This document shows positions 7,479 through 15,682 of a DNA stretch of 64,000 nt, in pieces; position 1 is the first letter of the stretch; the number at the start of each line of letters is the position of its first letter. Under the pieces are notes generated by a model. The model was not told the origin of the DNA, searched no databases, and saw only the letters and a program-made list of their open reading frames with translations. The DNA is from Thiomicrorhabdus sp033238645. GTDB lineage: Bacteria; Pseudomonadota; Gammaproteobacteria; Thiomicrospirales; Thiomicrospiraceae. The position numbers and the translations under genes were made by a program. The stretch is from contig BQXR01000001.1 of the NCBI GenBank assembly GCA_033238645.1, positions 266,677-330,676 of the forward strand, given 5' to 3'.

Positions 7479-10400
7479 ATGATAGAAGCTATTTTACGGA
7501 TGTCGATTAATCGACGCTGGCTGATGATGTCTTTTTTATTAGTCATTATTGGAACAGGGTTATGGAGTTATCAAAAACTACCGATTGATGCAGTGCCTGA
7601 TATTACTAATGTTCAGGTTCAGGTAAATACGGCAGCACCTGGGTATTCGCCTTTAGAAACCGAACAACGAATCACTTATTTGGTTGAGTCCGCACTTGCG
7701 GGCTTACCAAAGTTATCTTATACACGTTCACTATCACGTTACGGAATATCACAAGTGACTGTGGTCTTTGATGAGAAAACAGATCTCTATTTTGCCCGTA
7801 ATCTCATTAGCGAGCGTTTGGCGAATATAAAAAGTGAACTACCTGATGGTTTAGAGCCAAAGCTTGGGCCTATCGCCACTGGGTTAAGTGAAATATTTAT
7901 GTATACGGTTGAGGCAGAAGCTGGATTGCTTAAGCCAAATGGTCTACCTTATACGGCAATGGATCTACGAGAGATTCAAGATTGGATTATTAAACCTCAG
8001 TTAGGTTTGGTATCGGGTGTGGTTGAGGTGAATACCATTGGAGGCTATAACAAGCAGTATCACATTACGCCTGATCCGCTGAAAATGTTAAGTTTTAATA
8101 TCTCGTTTACTGATATTCAGCAAGCACTTCATAAAAATAATAGTAACCGTGGGGCAGGCTATATAGAGAGTGCGGGGCAAGAGTTACTTGTGCGCTCTGT
8201 CGGGCAGCTTAAAAACATAACAGAGATTGAACAGGTTGTTGTTAAGGTGATTAATAACACCCCTGTTATGATCAAAGATGTGGCTGAAGTAGCGATTGGT
8301 AAGGAGCTACGGACGGGTGCTGCGATGCGGGATGGTCATGAAACCGTGGTAGGCACAGCGATGATGTTGGTTGGAGAAAACTCCCGAAGTGTATCGAAGG
8401 CCGTCGCGGAAAAGTTAGCGGTGATTCAGGCCTCTCTGCCTGAGGGGATTAGTGCTCAAGCTGTTTATGATCGAACCGTTCTGGTTGACAAAGCAATTGA
8501 TACTGTGCAGAAAAACCTAGTTGAAGGCGCACTGTTAGTCATTGTGGTTCTATTTCTCTTATTGGGTAATATTCGTGCAGCACTGATCACGGCAGCAGTG
8601 ATTCCACTGTCAATGTTGATTACTATTTCTGGAATGGTAGAAGCAGGTGTTTCGGCTAACTTAATGAGTTTAGGCGCATTAGATTTTGGTCTGATTGTTG
8701 ATGGCACCGTGATCATTGTCGAAAATGCGATTAGACGGTTAGCGGAAGCACAAAGAACTCAGGCAAACCTATCTAAGTCAGATCGTTTAGAGATTGTGTT
8801 TGAGGCCACTAATGAAGTAATTCGACCCAGTCTATTTGGTGTACTGATTATTACCGTCGTCTATATTCCACTGTTCTCATTGACAGGGGTAGAAGGTAAA
8901 ATGTTTGAGCCGATGGCTGCTACCGTCGTGATGGCATTATTAGCAGCACTGTTTATTTCAGTTACTATTGTCCCTGCTGCCATAGCTCTGTTTATGACGG
9001 GAAAAATAACGGAAGAAGAGAGTCTAGTTATCTCTTCAACCAAAAAAGTCTATGAGCCACTACTTAAGTTGGCTTTGCGGTTTAAGTTACTGGTTTTATC
9101 CGTTACGGTTAGTTTAGTTGTGCTCTCTGGTTGGTTAGCAAGTACCTTAGGCTCTGAGTTTATTCCTAGCTTAAATGAGGGGGATATCGCTCTACATGCC
9201 ATGAGAATTCCTGGAACGGGGATTGATCAGTCGGTGGAGATGCAATCTCTATTAGAGGAGCGGATTAAAGCTTTTCCACAAGTAGAGACGGTTTTTTCTA
9301 AAATAGGGACTGCAGAAGTGGCAACCGATGCGATGCCGCCAAGTGTGGCTGATACTCTTGTGATGTTAAAACCCAGAGCTTTGTGGCCAGACCCAGAACT
9401 GTCGAAGGAAGCTTTAGTGAAGCAGATGGAGACCGAGCTGAAAAAATTACCAGGCAATAACTATGAGTTTACTCAGCCGATTCAAATGCGCTTTAATGAG
9501 TTGATTTCAGGGGTAAGAGCGGATGTTGGGATTAAGGTCTTTGGTGATGATTTAGATCAGTTAATCAGTACCGCAGAAGATATTCTTAAAGTGGTTCAAT
9601 CTGTGGAAGGGGCTTCAGATGCACGTCTTGAGCAGGTAACAGGCTTGCCAATGTTATCCATTACCCCAAAGCGATTAGTGATGTCTCGTTATGGATTGGA
9701 TGTTGAAAGCCTACAGAATACGGTTGCTAGTGCGATTGGTGGTTCAGATTCAGGTCTGATTTTTGAAGGTGACAGACGATTTAAATTAGTGATTCGCTTA
9801 CCTGAGTCTATTAGAACAGATGTTGATCAACTGGGTGATCTACCTGTAGTTTTACCTAATGGAGGTTATGTACCTCTATCAGAAGTTGCTTTATTAGAAG
9901 TCGCTCCCTCGCCAAATCAAATTAGTCGTGAAGATGGTAAAAGACGAGTGGTGGTAACGACCAATGTTCGTGGTCAAGACCTTGGTACTTTTGTTACCGA
10001 AGTTCAGCAACGAATCAGTGCGGAAGTGACTATTCCCGCAGGATACTGGTTAGGCTATGGCGGCACATTTGAGCAACTGCAATCTGCCACTAAAACGCTG
10101 TCTATTGTTGTACCGATTACCTTAGTCATTATTTTAGGCTTACTGATCATGGCATTTGGTTCAGTTAAAGATGCACTTATTATCTTTACAGGGGTGCCAC
10201 TGGCATTAACTGGTGGAGTGATTGCTTTGTGGCTAAGAGATATGCCTTTGTCTATCTCTGCAGGTGTTGGTTTTATTGCACTTTCAGGGGTTGCGGTACT
10301 TAATGGTTTGGTGATGTTAAGTTTTATCCGCACCTACTGGCATGAGACAGGTGATTTAGCAAAAGCGGTCGTTGAAGGTGCAATGATTCGCTTGCGTCCC

Positions 10401-10586
10401 GTTTTAATGACAGCTTTGGTTGCGAGTTTAGGGTTTATCCCAATGGCGCTTAATGTCGGGACGGGGGCAGAAGTTCAGCGACCATTAGCCACGGTAGTGA
10501 TTGGTGGGATTATCTCATCCACCTTACTCACGCTGTTTGTACTGCCTATTTTGTATAAGCTATTTCATCGAAATAACAAGACTTAG
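7479..10586 (+). CDS. czcA: CzcA-type heavy-metal RND efflux pump
   Basis: CzcA is the inner-membrane proton/metal antiporter of the tripartite pump. The 1035-residue product has the HME-RND layout: one N-terminal helix, a large periplasmic loop (AVPDITNVQVQVNTAAPGYSP), a block of helices, a second periplasmic loop (GSEFIPSLNEGDIALHAMRIPGTG) and a final helical block. The TM4 motif ALDFGLIVDGTVIIVENAIRRL carries the acidic proton-relay residues of this class. Exact metal specificity (Co/Zn/Cd versus Ni/Co) cannot be fixed from sequence alone. The gene follows czcB by 36 bases and ends the operon. Confidence 0.95.
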   Translation: MIEAILRMSINRRWLMMSFLLVIIGTGLWSYQKLPIDAVPDITNVQVQVNTAAPGYSPLETEQRITYLVESALAGLPKLSYTRSLSRYGISQVTVVFDEKTDLYFARNLISERLANIKSELPDGLEPKLGPIATGLSEIFMYTVEAEAGLLKPNGLPYTAMDLREIQDWIIKPQLGLVSGVVEVNTIGGYNKQYHITPDPLKMLSFNISFTDIQQALHKNNSNRGAGYIESAGQELLVRSVGQLKNITEIEQVVVKVINNTPVMIKDVAEVAIGKELRTGAAMRDGHETVVGTAMMLVGENSRSVSKAVAEKLAVIQASLPEGISAQAVYDRTVLVDKAIDTVQKNLVEGALLVIVVLFLLLGNIRAALITAAVIPLSMLITISGMVEAGVSANLMSLGALDFGLIVDGTVIIVENAIRRLAEAQRTQANLSKSDRLEIVFEATNEVIRPSLFGVLIITVVYIPLFSLTGVEGKMFEPMAATVVMALLAALFISVTIVPAAIALFMTGKITEEESLVISSTKKVYEPLLKLALRFKLLVLSVTVSLVVLSGWLASTLGSEFIPSLNEGDIALHAMRIPGTGIDQSVEMQSLLEERIKAFPQVETVFSKIGTAEVATDAMPPSVADTLVMLKPRALWPDPELSKEALVKQMETELKKLPGNNYEFTQPIQMRFNELISGVRADVGIKVFGDDLDQLISTAEDILKVVQSVEGASDARLEQVTGLPMLSITPKRLVMSRYGLDVESLQNTVASAIGGSDSGLIFEGDRRFKLVIRLPESIRTDVDQLGDLPVVLPNGGYVPLSEVALLEVAPSPNQISREDGKRRVVVTTNVRGQDLGTFVTEVQQRISAEVTIPAGYWLGYGGTFEQLQSATKTLSIVVPITLVIILGLLIMAFGSVKDALIIFTGVPLALTGGVIALWLRDMPLSISAGVGFIALSGVAVLNGLVMLSFIRTYWHETGDLAKAVVEGAMIRLRPVLMTALVASLGFIPMALNVGTGAEVQRPLATVVIGGIISSTLLTLFVLPILYKLFHRNNKT

Positions 10587-10618
10587 TTATTAAATATGTT
10601 GGGAATTTTTTTAGAAAG

Positions 10619-10691
10619 CTTGTCTGTTTAGATAAAAAAGACAAGTGCTAAGAAAGGTCATTGGGATTGGAACCAAAATCAACTTGGTTCC
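10619..10691. other. Two hairpins after czcA
   Basis: CTTGTCT (10619-10625) can pair with AGACAAG (10639-10645). A second, perfect 8-bp stem is GGAACCAA (10669-10676) with TTGGTTCC (10684-10691). Neither has a good T run directly after it. One or both may end the czc transcript. Confidence 0.4.
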
Positions 10692-10771
10692 TGTCATTTG
10701 GTGATACTTTAAAATATTAGAATTCCCTCATTCACTAAGGAAGAGGCTCTGTTTTTTTTTAAATAACTTAT

Positions 10772-11077
10772 TCAGAGCTTCTCTATAACAAATACCGATA
10801 ATTTTTTTTGTATGGCCTCTCGTGCAGCAATCTCTACTTTCATTTCGTTCATCTTGATAATAAATACCTGTGCTTGTTTAGGATCCTGCATTTTTGCATA
10901 ATCTATTTCTACAGATAGGCCATCTAAGTATAAACGGGCTAGATAAAGTTCAGCTATATGATCACCTTTTTTTGCACGTTCTGTGCAAGGTACTAAAGCA
11001 TTTTTATAATCCTCTACTTCAAAATATTCACGGCATTGGTTTGGGCTTGTGTATTGATTCAATTCGTTGAAAAACAC
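10772..11077 (-). CDS. Small Sel1/TPR-like protein with uncertain start
   Basis: The 101-residue frame from the ATG at 11077 contains CREYFEVEDYKNALVPCTERAKKGDHIAELYLARLYLDG, which resembles a TPR/Sel1-like helical pair. Upstream in the same frame (to about 11120) the sequence encodes QKKLRVAGITLAITVVFF, a convincing start of a secretory signal. However, no ATG, GTG or TTG lies between the upstream stop and that segment; the codon at the expected position is ATA. The gene may use a rare start, may have lost its start codon, or may begin at 11077. The family link is weak and no function is proposed. Confidence 0.5.
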   Translation of the reverse strand: MFFNELNQYTSPNQCREYFEVEDYKNALVPCTERAKKGDHIAELYLARLYLDGLSVEIDYAKMQDPKQAQVFIIKMNEMKVEIAAREAIQKKLSVFVIEKL

Positions 11078-11212
11078 AACAGTGATTGCGAGAGTAATAC
11101 CTGCAACTCTTAATTTTTTTTGTATTTGATTATCTATACTTGATCTCTAGTCGTTGTGTTGTCAGATAGATAGTGCAGTTGGTATTGATAAGGTCTAAAT
11201 TGACTTAGTTGC

Positions 11213-11246
11213 TTTTGTACTCTCAAAGGGCATTAGAGCTGGGGGG
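11213..11246 (+). repeat. Extended G-tract repeat, copy 1 (degenerate)
   Basis: TTTTGTACTCTCAAAGGG is followed by CATTAGAGCTGGGGGG. It aligns with the other extended copies at 15034, 28621, 35289, 38191 and 56471. It overlaps the last codon and stop of the minus-strand zinc-finger-like gene. Confidence 0.6.
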
Positions 11247-11526
11247 ACTTCTTTTTTTTATGTACGTTGTAGTTATGTTTATTTAGGTTTTTACGTTTGA
11301 TCTCAGTGCCACACTTTTCACAGCTAATAATCTCTTCCCCATTAATCTCTTTTTGCTGTCGTATATTATTTATTTGTTGTTTGATAATGATTTTTTTGAG
11401 CTCTTCTTCAGGGCTGTGCTTTTCAGTGATATGACTTTTATAGCGCTCGGATAGCAGTATACAATCACACATTGGGCAGGTTTTATAAGATTTTTTTTCC
11501 ATATAGTAGCGAACTTTATTAACCAT
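11233..11526 (-). CDS. Small protein with two C2H2-like zinc-finger motifs
   Basis: I do not recognise a named family. The 97-residue product has two Cys2His2-type patterns. The first is CPMCDCILLSERYKSHITEKH and the second is CEKCGTEIKRKNLNKHNYNVH, both with C-x2-C spacing and H-x4-H. A Lys/Gln/Ile-rich helix (about residues 40-62) separates them. The tail KKKKSPQL is basic. This suggests zinc binding and possibly nucleic-acid binding. Translation could also begin at the second Met (residue 9). C2H2-type fingers are uncommon in bacteria, so the protein is worth attention. Confidence 0.55.
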   Translation of the reverse strand: MVNKVRYYMEKKSYKTCPMCDCILLSERYKSHITEKHSPEEELKKIIIKQQINNIRQQKEINGEEIISCEKCGTEIKRKNLNKHNYNVHKKKKSPQL

Positions 11527-11640
11527 TTAATGAGACAAGTTCACTAAAGTATACTTGATTAAATACTAGAGGCTACTCCTTAGTACGTATATAGTTGTAT
11601 TTTGTCACTATTTTAATAGTTTTTGAACTTTAGAAATATT

Positions 11641-11654
11641 GAGCAGGGGGGGGG
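11641..11654 (+). repeat. G-tract motif GAGCAG-G(n), intergenic
   Basis: GAGCA is followed by nine Gs (11646-11654). It is one of the two longest runs in the window. Confidence 0.8.
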
Positions 11655-11668
11655 CTGATTTATTTTAG

Positions 11669-11718
11669 GTAAAAAAAAGAGACACGGGAGGAGGAGTAAT
11701 ACCTTCCGAAGTCTCTTT
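11669..11718 (-). terminator. Terminator of the EF-hand-like gene
   Basis: Read on the minus strand, AAAGAGAC pairs with GTCTCTTT (stem at 11711-11718 and 11676-11683). An inner GGAAGG/CCTCCC-type stem lies between them. A run of about eight T residues ends the hairpin. It lies about 120 bases after the stop at 11837. Confidence 0.65.
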
Positions 11719-11836
11719 AAAAAATGCCCCAGTCAACATGGCAATATTTGACTAAAATAACTGGAGTTTTTTTTACTTTCAGCCTTAGTCGGCTAATTCT
11801 ACTTTAAGGGGTTACAGAGCGATTGATATTTTAGCC

Positions 11837-13114
11837 CTATACGGCTAGGTCAATCTGCTGAACTGTTCCCACTTTACCATCCTCTGAGAGGAATACTCCA
11901 CTTGAGACAACTTGTCCCTGCGTTTGATTGTTGTTGTCTTTGAATGTGAAGGGACTCTCTATATTATCTAAATAGATCGCGCCAACATTGAGGCTTAATA
12001 AGCCAGACATCTCATCCATGCCTTGGGTATTTTTATGCCAAATTTGTAGTTGTGAAAAGATGCTATCATTTTCATCTATCCACCCATTCTGGTCTTCATC
12101 GTACTGCTTTAAGTCGGCAAAACCATCACCACTTTGTGTACCAAATAGCTCATAGCCATTATTCACTTGGCCATCTTTATTTTTGTCTAAAAATAGAAAG
12201 CCAGAGCCAGCATTTAGAAAGGCCATGTTCTCTAATTTACCATCAGAATCTAAATCAAACTTGACCTTATCAACTGTTAAAGTAGCAGGCTGTCCGCCAA
12301 AGTTAACGACGAGAGGATCTTGTAAAATAAAGCCCTCTTCAATTTGTAATTGCATTGAGCTGTAGTAGTGACGACTCATCCGAGTATTTATCTCAAAATT
12401 GATACTTTTGCCATCGGCAGTCGTGATGTTACCTGCTGCTCCGAAAGAGGTTGTTTCAGACTCTTCATAACTTTGTGACAAGGTTAATCTCTTGCCTTCT
12501 AAGTTGGACTGTTCAGGCGTTACTCTTGAATCAATAACTTGTTCTGCAAATGGATTGGACATGGCAGCAGAGCCTGGCCAACCAGTAACACCAAAGTTTT
12601 GTACACCGCTTACCGTGGCTGGATTATCGGGTGAGTTGTAGCCATAGACTTGCAGAGTAGTTTTTTTACCCGTCATTTTCTCCATCAGGGACTCAACCAC
12701 TTCGATTATTTGCTGAAGTCTTGGCTGCAGGTTAACCCGGTCATTATCGATCTGCTCACTTTGGCTCAAACGGTCTGTCTGATTGGATAGCGTGACTCGA
12801 TCAGTCAATGGATCATTGGCACGCTCACTATTGAGCAGGCTCCTTAGTCGCTGATCACCATCATTGCCCTGAATAATTCTATTGTTAGCGGGGTTTTTTG
12901 AGGGGTGTAAATCACCCTCCGCAGAATTCATGCAGTGTGTTTGTAGCGTATTTTTGCTATAGCTTGTCGACTGAGTATTGAGTTGATCAAGCATTTTGCT
13001 TTGTTGGCTAACTAAGCGTCCGCCAATATACTCTTCTTGTTGCTCACTTTTTTGGACTCTAGAGAGACTCTGGTTATGAGCGTATAATGAGATATTCTGG
13101 TCAATGATTCTCAT
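11837..13114 (-). CDS. EF-hand-like calcium-binding-repeat protein
   Basis: The 425-residue product has no signal peptide. Its N-terminal half (MRIIDQNISLYAHNQSLS and a Ser/Gln/Asn-rich region) looks low in order. The C-terminal half carries a VCBS/EF-hand-like segment: KVKFDLDSDGKLENMAFL, LFLDKNKDGQVNNGYELFG and KQYDEDQNGWIDENDSIF. These DxDxDG-type loops suggest calcium binding. Similar proteins beginning MRI... occur in marine gammaproteobacteria, often annotated as VCBS-repeat proteins of unknown role. A terminator follows. It appears to be a single-gene unit. Function beyond likely calcium binding is not known. Confidence 0.7.
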   Translation of the reverse strand: MRIIDQNISLYAHNQSLSRVQKSEQQEEYIGGRLVSQQSKMLDQLNTQSTSYSKNTLQTHCMNSAEGDLHPSKNPANNRIIQGNDGDQRLRSLLNSERANDPLTDRVTLSNQTDRLSQSEQIDNDRVNLQPRLQQIIEVVESLMEKMTGKKTTLQVYGYNSPDNPATVSGVQNFGVTGWPGSAAMSNPFAEQVIDSRVTPEQSNLEGKRLTLSQSYEESETTSFGAAGNITTADGKSINFEINTRMSRHYYSSMQLQIEEGFILQDPLVVNFGGQPATLTVDKVKFDLDSDGKLENMAFLNAGSGFLFLDKNKDGQVNNGYELFGTQSGDGFADLKQYDEDQNGWIDENDSIFSQLQIWHKNTQGMDEMSGLLSLNVGAIYLDNIESPFTFKDNNNQTQGQVVSSGVFLSEDGKVGTVQQIDLAV

Positions 13115-13373
13115 GTCGGACTCCTAAGTACTAAAGAAGGCCCGTGTGTTGAGCAGGGGATGGTCGTTGTTATAACGAGCTGTGTTTTTTTATTTCTCAT
13201 CTAACTGCCTATTAAACTTAACGGCCTGAATTCAAATTACTTAATGAAAAAAGTATAAATACGTATAAAGTTGTTCGCCCAAATTTGGGTTTAATCAAAT
13301 TTTAATAAAAGGGTAAGGCTTTGAACCGTTTAAGTGATTTGTTTGATAGAAGAGTTGAGTTAAGTTAAGGATA

Positions 13374-13970
13374 TTGCCTTTTGTACTCGCTTTTGTATTG
13401 ATAATTTGGTATTTGATGGCTTGTAGAACTTACTCACTGCCTGAGCTAAAGAAGGGCAACATTATTTTAGCGTTTGGTGATAGTTTAACGGCTGGATTTG
13501 GTGTGGATCAATCACAGAGCTACCCTGCATTTTTAGAGTCGTTATCGGGCTTCAGAGTCATTAATGCAGGCATATCGGGTGAAACAACTGATCAAGGCTT
13601 AGCTCGTATTGAAAAGGTCTTACAATAGCATCAGCATAGGGTGTTGATTCTGTTAGAAGGCGCCAATGATGTATTAAGAAAAATCCCCGAAGTCACTATT
13701 CAACAGAACTTAGCAAAGATGATTGAGATTGCACTGGCTAAAGAGATCCCCGTTTTATTAATTGGTGTGCCAGAGAAGTGATTGTTTGCTTCAACTTTAG
13801 CACTCTATGAGCTCTTATCTGAGTAATATAAAACTCTATTGGAAGAAGATATTGTCGCTAATTTTGTTATTCACCCGTCAATGAAATCTGATCATATTCA
13901 CTTTAACCCGCAAGCTATCAAGTGCTCTCAGAACCAATCTATGAAAAACGACAAAATGCTTGTATTTTAA
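13374..13970 (+). pseudogene. Broken SGNH/GDSL esterase (TesA-like), three in-frame stops
   Basis: One reading frame from a TTG at 13374 to TAA at 13968-13970 (198 codons, about the size of TesA) encodes an arylesterase/lysophospholipase of the SGNH family. The nucleophile block is IILAFGDSLTAGFGVDQSQSYP. The next blocks are NAGISGETTDQGLARI and ILLEGANDVLRKIP, and the last is SDHIHFNPQAIK. The frame is interrupted by TAG (13626), TGA (13779) and TAA (13824), with no frameshift. The intact version would be a periplasmic esterase with an N-terminal signal. The stops suggest a decaying gene, but the preserved frame suggests recent loss. Confidence 0.85.
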
Positions 13971-14017
13971 GATAATCGTATTTAAGAAAAAAATAGTACG
14001 TTGTCGTTAAAATGAGA

Positions 14018-14025
14018 GGGGGGGG
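14018..14025 (+). repeat. Eight-G run, intergenic
   Basis: AATGAGA followed by eight Gs. It resembles the G-tract motif but lacks the GCA core, so it may be a degenerate copy. Confidence 0.5.
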
Positions 14026-14030
14026 CTCAT

Positions 14031-14066
14031 AAAAAAGGCGCTTACACCACATTAGGTGTAAACGCC
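14031..14066 (-). terminator. Hairpin between esterase pseudogene and IS remnant
   Basis: GGCGCTTACACC (14037-14048) pairs with GGTGTAAACGCC (14055-14066) with one mismatch. On the minus strand the stem is followed by six T residues. It could end transcription coming from the IS remnant or greB. Confidence 0.6.
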
Positions 14067-14082
14067 TTATTCAGTCATCCTT

Positions 14083-14345
14083 GAGCCTGTAAATTACTTT
14101 GTGTAAATGCCTACTTGATTAAATGTAATCTTTAAGGCGTTCTTCATGCAAATAATAAACTGATTCATTGCTGAATTCCAATCTCTTATCAGCATCATCC
14201 ATTTTCGTGATGCCGATTCAATCGCTAAAAAGACCATCTTAAACGCCGAATTGTCATGCGCAAAAATCTTTCGATTCCTCGTCGACTTTAGAATAACTGA
14301 GTTGAGAGACTCTATTGCATTCGTTGTACAGGCGGTGTTGGTCAA
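14083..14345 (-). pseudogene. IS256-family transposase, C-terminal remnant
   Basis: The frame ending at 14094 encodes 83 residues starting near TNTACTTNAIESLNSVILKSTRN and continuing HDNSAFKMVFLAIESASRKWM and IRDWNSAMNQF. These are the last conserved blocks of IS256 (Mutator-like) transposases. The catalytic DDE part is missing, so it is a fragment. In-frame similarity may extend to about 14380. TTGAGCCTGTAAATTACTTTG followed by TGTAAA just past the stop resembles an IS256 terminal inverted repeat, so the element's right end may lie near 14083. It cannot be active on its own. Confidence 0.8.
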
Positions 14346-14495
14346 GTAATAAATATATTTAATGCCATATTCTAGGTTTATATCACTTATGCAGAGTACA
14401 TGGCTAGCAGTCTATCTCAATACTAGATGGTAACTATAGGAATGAGGGAATAATTATGTATTTAATTTTTATTGGAGTTATAAAAAAAAGTTTAT

Positions 14496-14507
14496 GAGCA
14501 GGGGGGG
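14496..14507 (+). repeat. G-tract motif GAGCAG-G(n), after greB
   Basis: GAGCA plus seven Gs (14501-14507), directly abutting the greB stop codon on the other strand. Confidence 0.75.
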
Positions 14508-14990
14508 TTAAAAGGCTCTATATTGAATTTTATTGATATACCAGTTCTGTTTACCGATAGGCGTTTCAACAGTGACTTCGTCATCAACTTCTTTACCAAT
14601 TAGTGCACGTGCCATGGGGGCGTTAACACTGATGGCATGTGTCTCTGGATCAAACTCATCGGCACCAACAATGCGGTATTGCACCACTTTGCCATCACTG
14701 TTTTCTAACTCTACCCATGCACCAAAGTAGATTTTTCCCTCTTGTTGTGGGGAGTATTCGACGATATGCAGTACTTCTAAGCGTTTTTTCAAGAAACGTA
14801 TACGGCGATCAATCTCTCTTAAACGGCGCTTACCCTCTTTATATTCTGCATTTTCAGAGCGATCGCCGTGTGCAGCGGCAATGGTGACCTCTTTAGTGGT
14901 GGCACGGCGCTCTACACGCCATAAGTAATCCAACTCCTTTTCAAGAGCCGTACGGCCTTCACGGGTAATTAAGTTAGCTCTGGATGTCAT
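14508..14990 (-). CDS. greB: Transcription elongation factor GreB
   Basis: GreB enters the secondary channel of RNA polymerase and stimulates cleavage of backtracked transcripts. The 160-residue protein has an N-terminal coiled coil with the tip acidic residues in HGDRSENAEYKEGKRRLREIDRRIRFL, a GreB-type signature. A C-terminal FKBP-like domain follows (VELENSDGKVVQYRIVGADEFD, MARALIGKEVDDEVTVETP). The arginine-rich RRLREIDRRIRFLKKRLE favours GreB over GreA. The gene appears monocistronic. Confidence 0.93.
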   Translation of the reverse strand: MTSRANLITREGRTALEKELDYLWRVERRATTKEVTIAAAHGDRSENAEYKEGKRRLREIDRRIRFLKKRLEVLHIVEYSPQQEGKIYFGAWVELENSDGKVVQYRIVGADEFDPETHAISVNAPMARALIGKEVDDEVTVETPIGKQNWYINKIQYRAF

Positions 14991-15033
14991 GGTCGAGTTC
15001 TATTATTTTATCTTGATGTTTGAGTGTATGAGG

Positions 15034-15067
15034 TTTTGTACCTTCAAGGGGTAACTGAACAGGAGGG
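15034..15067 (+). repeat. Extended G-tract repeat, copy 2 (degenerate)
   Basis: TTTTGTACCTTCAAGGGG is followed by TAACTGAACAGGAGGG. The 5' part matches the other extended copies well, but the G run is broken. It lies upstream of greB and next to the end of the 155-residue gene. Confidence 0.6.
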
Positions 15068-15535
15068 CTATTCAGGATACCAAGGTGACTTTTCTGCTTG
15101 TTCATAGAGGGATTTAAAATCTATCTTAAGCTGTTCGACGATGCCTTCTGATTTTGCCACGGTACAACCCCCCATTAAATTGAGGTTTTTATTAAAGGTG
15201 TGCTGACGAGCGCTCTTAAGCCCACGCACATCTCTATCCATAAAGGTTTTAATAAAGTTATTGGCAGTGAGGCTGTATTTCGTTACCAGTAGACGGTTTA
15301 CCTGGTTAAGCGCTTTAGAGACACTCATGCCACGACAGCGTTTATTGTAAGAGTCAGTACGTAGGGCATTCTCAACAAGATCGATATGAGTTTGAAGCTC
15401 GTTATCAATCACATCACCCTGTGGCTTGGCCATGAGAGGGTTAGAAAACAGCGTAGTAGCAATCAGCAAAGTGCTAATAATTATCCCGTTCAGTGTGTGG
15501 TGCATGGTTTTATTAGTAGGTTGAATGTGGTGCAT
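15068..15535 (-). CDS. Uncharacterised secreted protein
   Basis: The 155-residue product has a signal peptide, GIIISTLLIATTLFSNPLMAKP, probably cleaved after LMA. Translation could start at 15535 (AAAGGA lies 11 bases upstream) or at the Met 11 codons later. The mature part is helical and basic. It has two cysteines, in YNKRCRGMSVSKALNQVNRLL and LMGGCTVAKSEGIVEQL, which could form a disulfide. I do not recognise a family. It stands alone between greB and the SQR-like gene. Confidence 0.7.
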   Translation of the reverse strand: MHHIQPTNKTMHHTLNGIIISTLLIATTLFSNPLMAKPQGDVIDNELQTHIDLVENALRTDSYNKRCRGMSVSKALNQVNRLLVTKYSLTANNFIKTFMDRDVRGLKSARQHTFNKNLNLMGGCTVAKSEGIVEQLKIDFKSLYEQAEKSPWYPE

Positions 15536-15619
15536 TGAAATGCATTTCCTTTAAGTGACTATATCTTGCGTATGGCTGTAGTTTAATCAAAGGCGGTGGA
15601 AAGGGCGAGGGGTTTTTAA

Positions 15620-15652
15620 TAAAAAGCCTTTCAATCAGTGAGAGTGAAAGGT
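15620..15652 (-). terminator. Terminator of the SQR-like gene
   Basis: On the minus strand CCTTTCA (15651-15645) pairs with TGAAAGG (15633-15627), followed by CTTTTTATT. It starts about 30 bases after the stop at 15683. Confidence 0.6.
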
Positions 15653-15682
15653 TTAGAGGTTTCTGGCACTAATGAGAGGGTA

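Larger units (their letters stand above)
11527..11836. other. Intergenic stretch with G-tract motif and terminator
   Basis: These 310 bases hold a nine-G copy of the G-tract motif (11641-11654) and a terminator-like hairpin (11669-11718). A T-rich segment follows at 11765-11775. I see no further gene or RNA gene. Confidence 0.6.

Noticed and set aside
13626..13826. Programmed read-through or selenocysteine in the esterase
   Set aside because: All three kinds of stop occur in one frame and no selenocysteine insertion structure is visible after the TGA. Decay is simpler.
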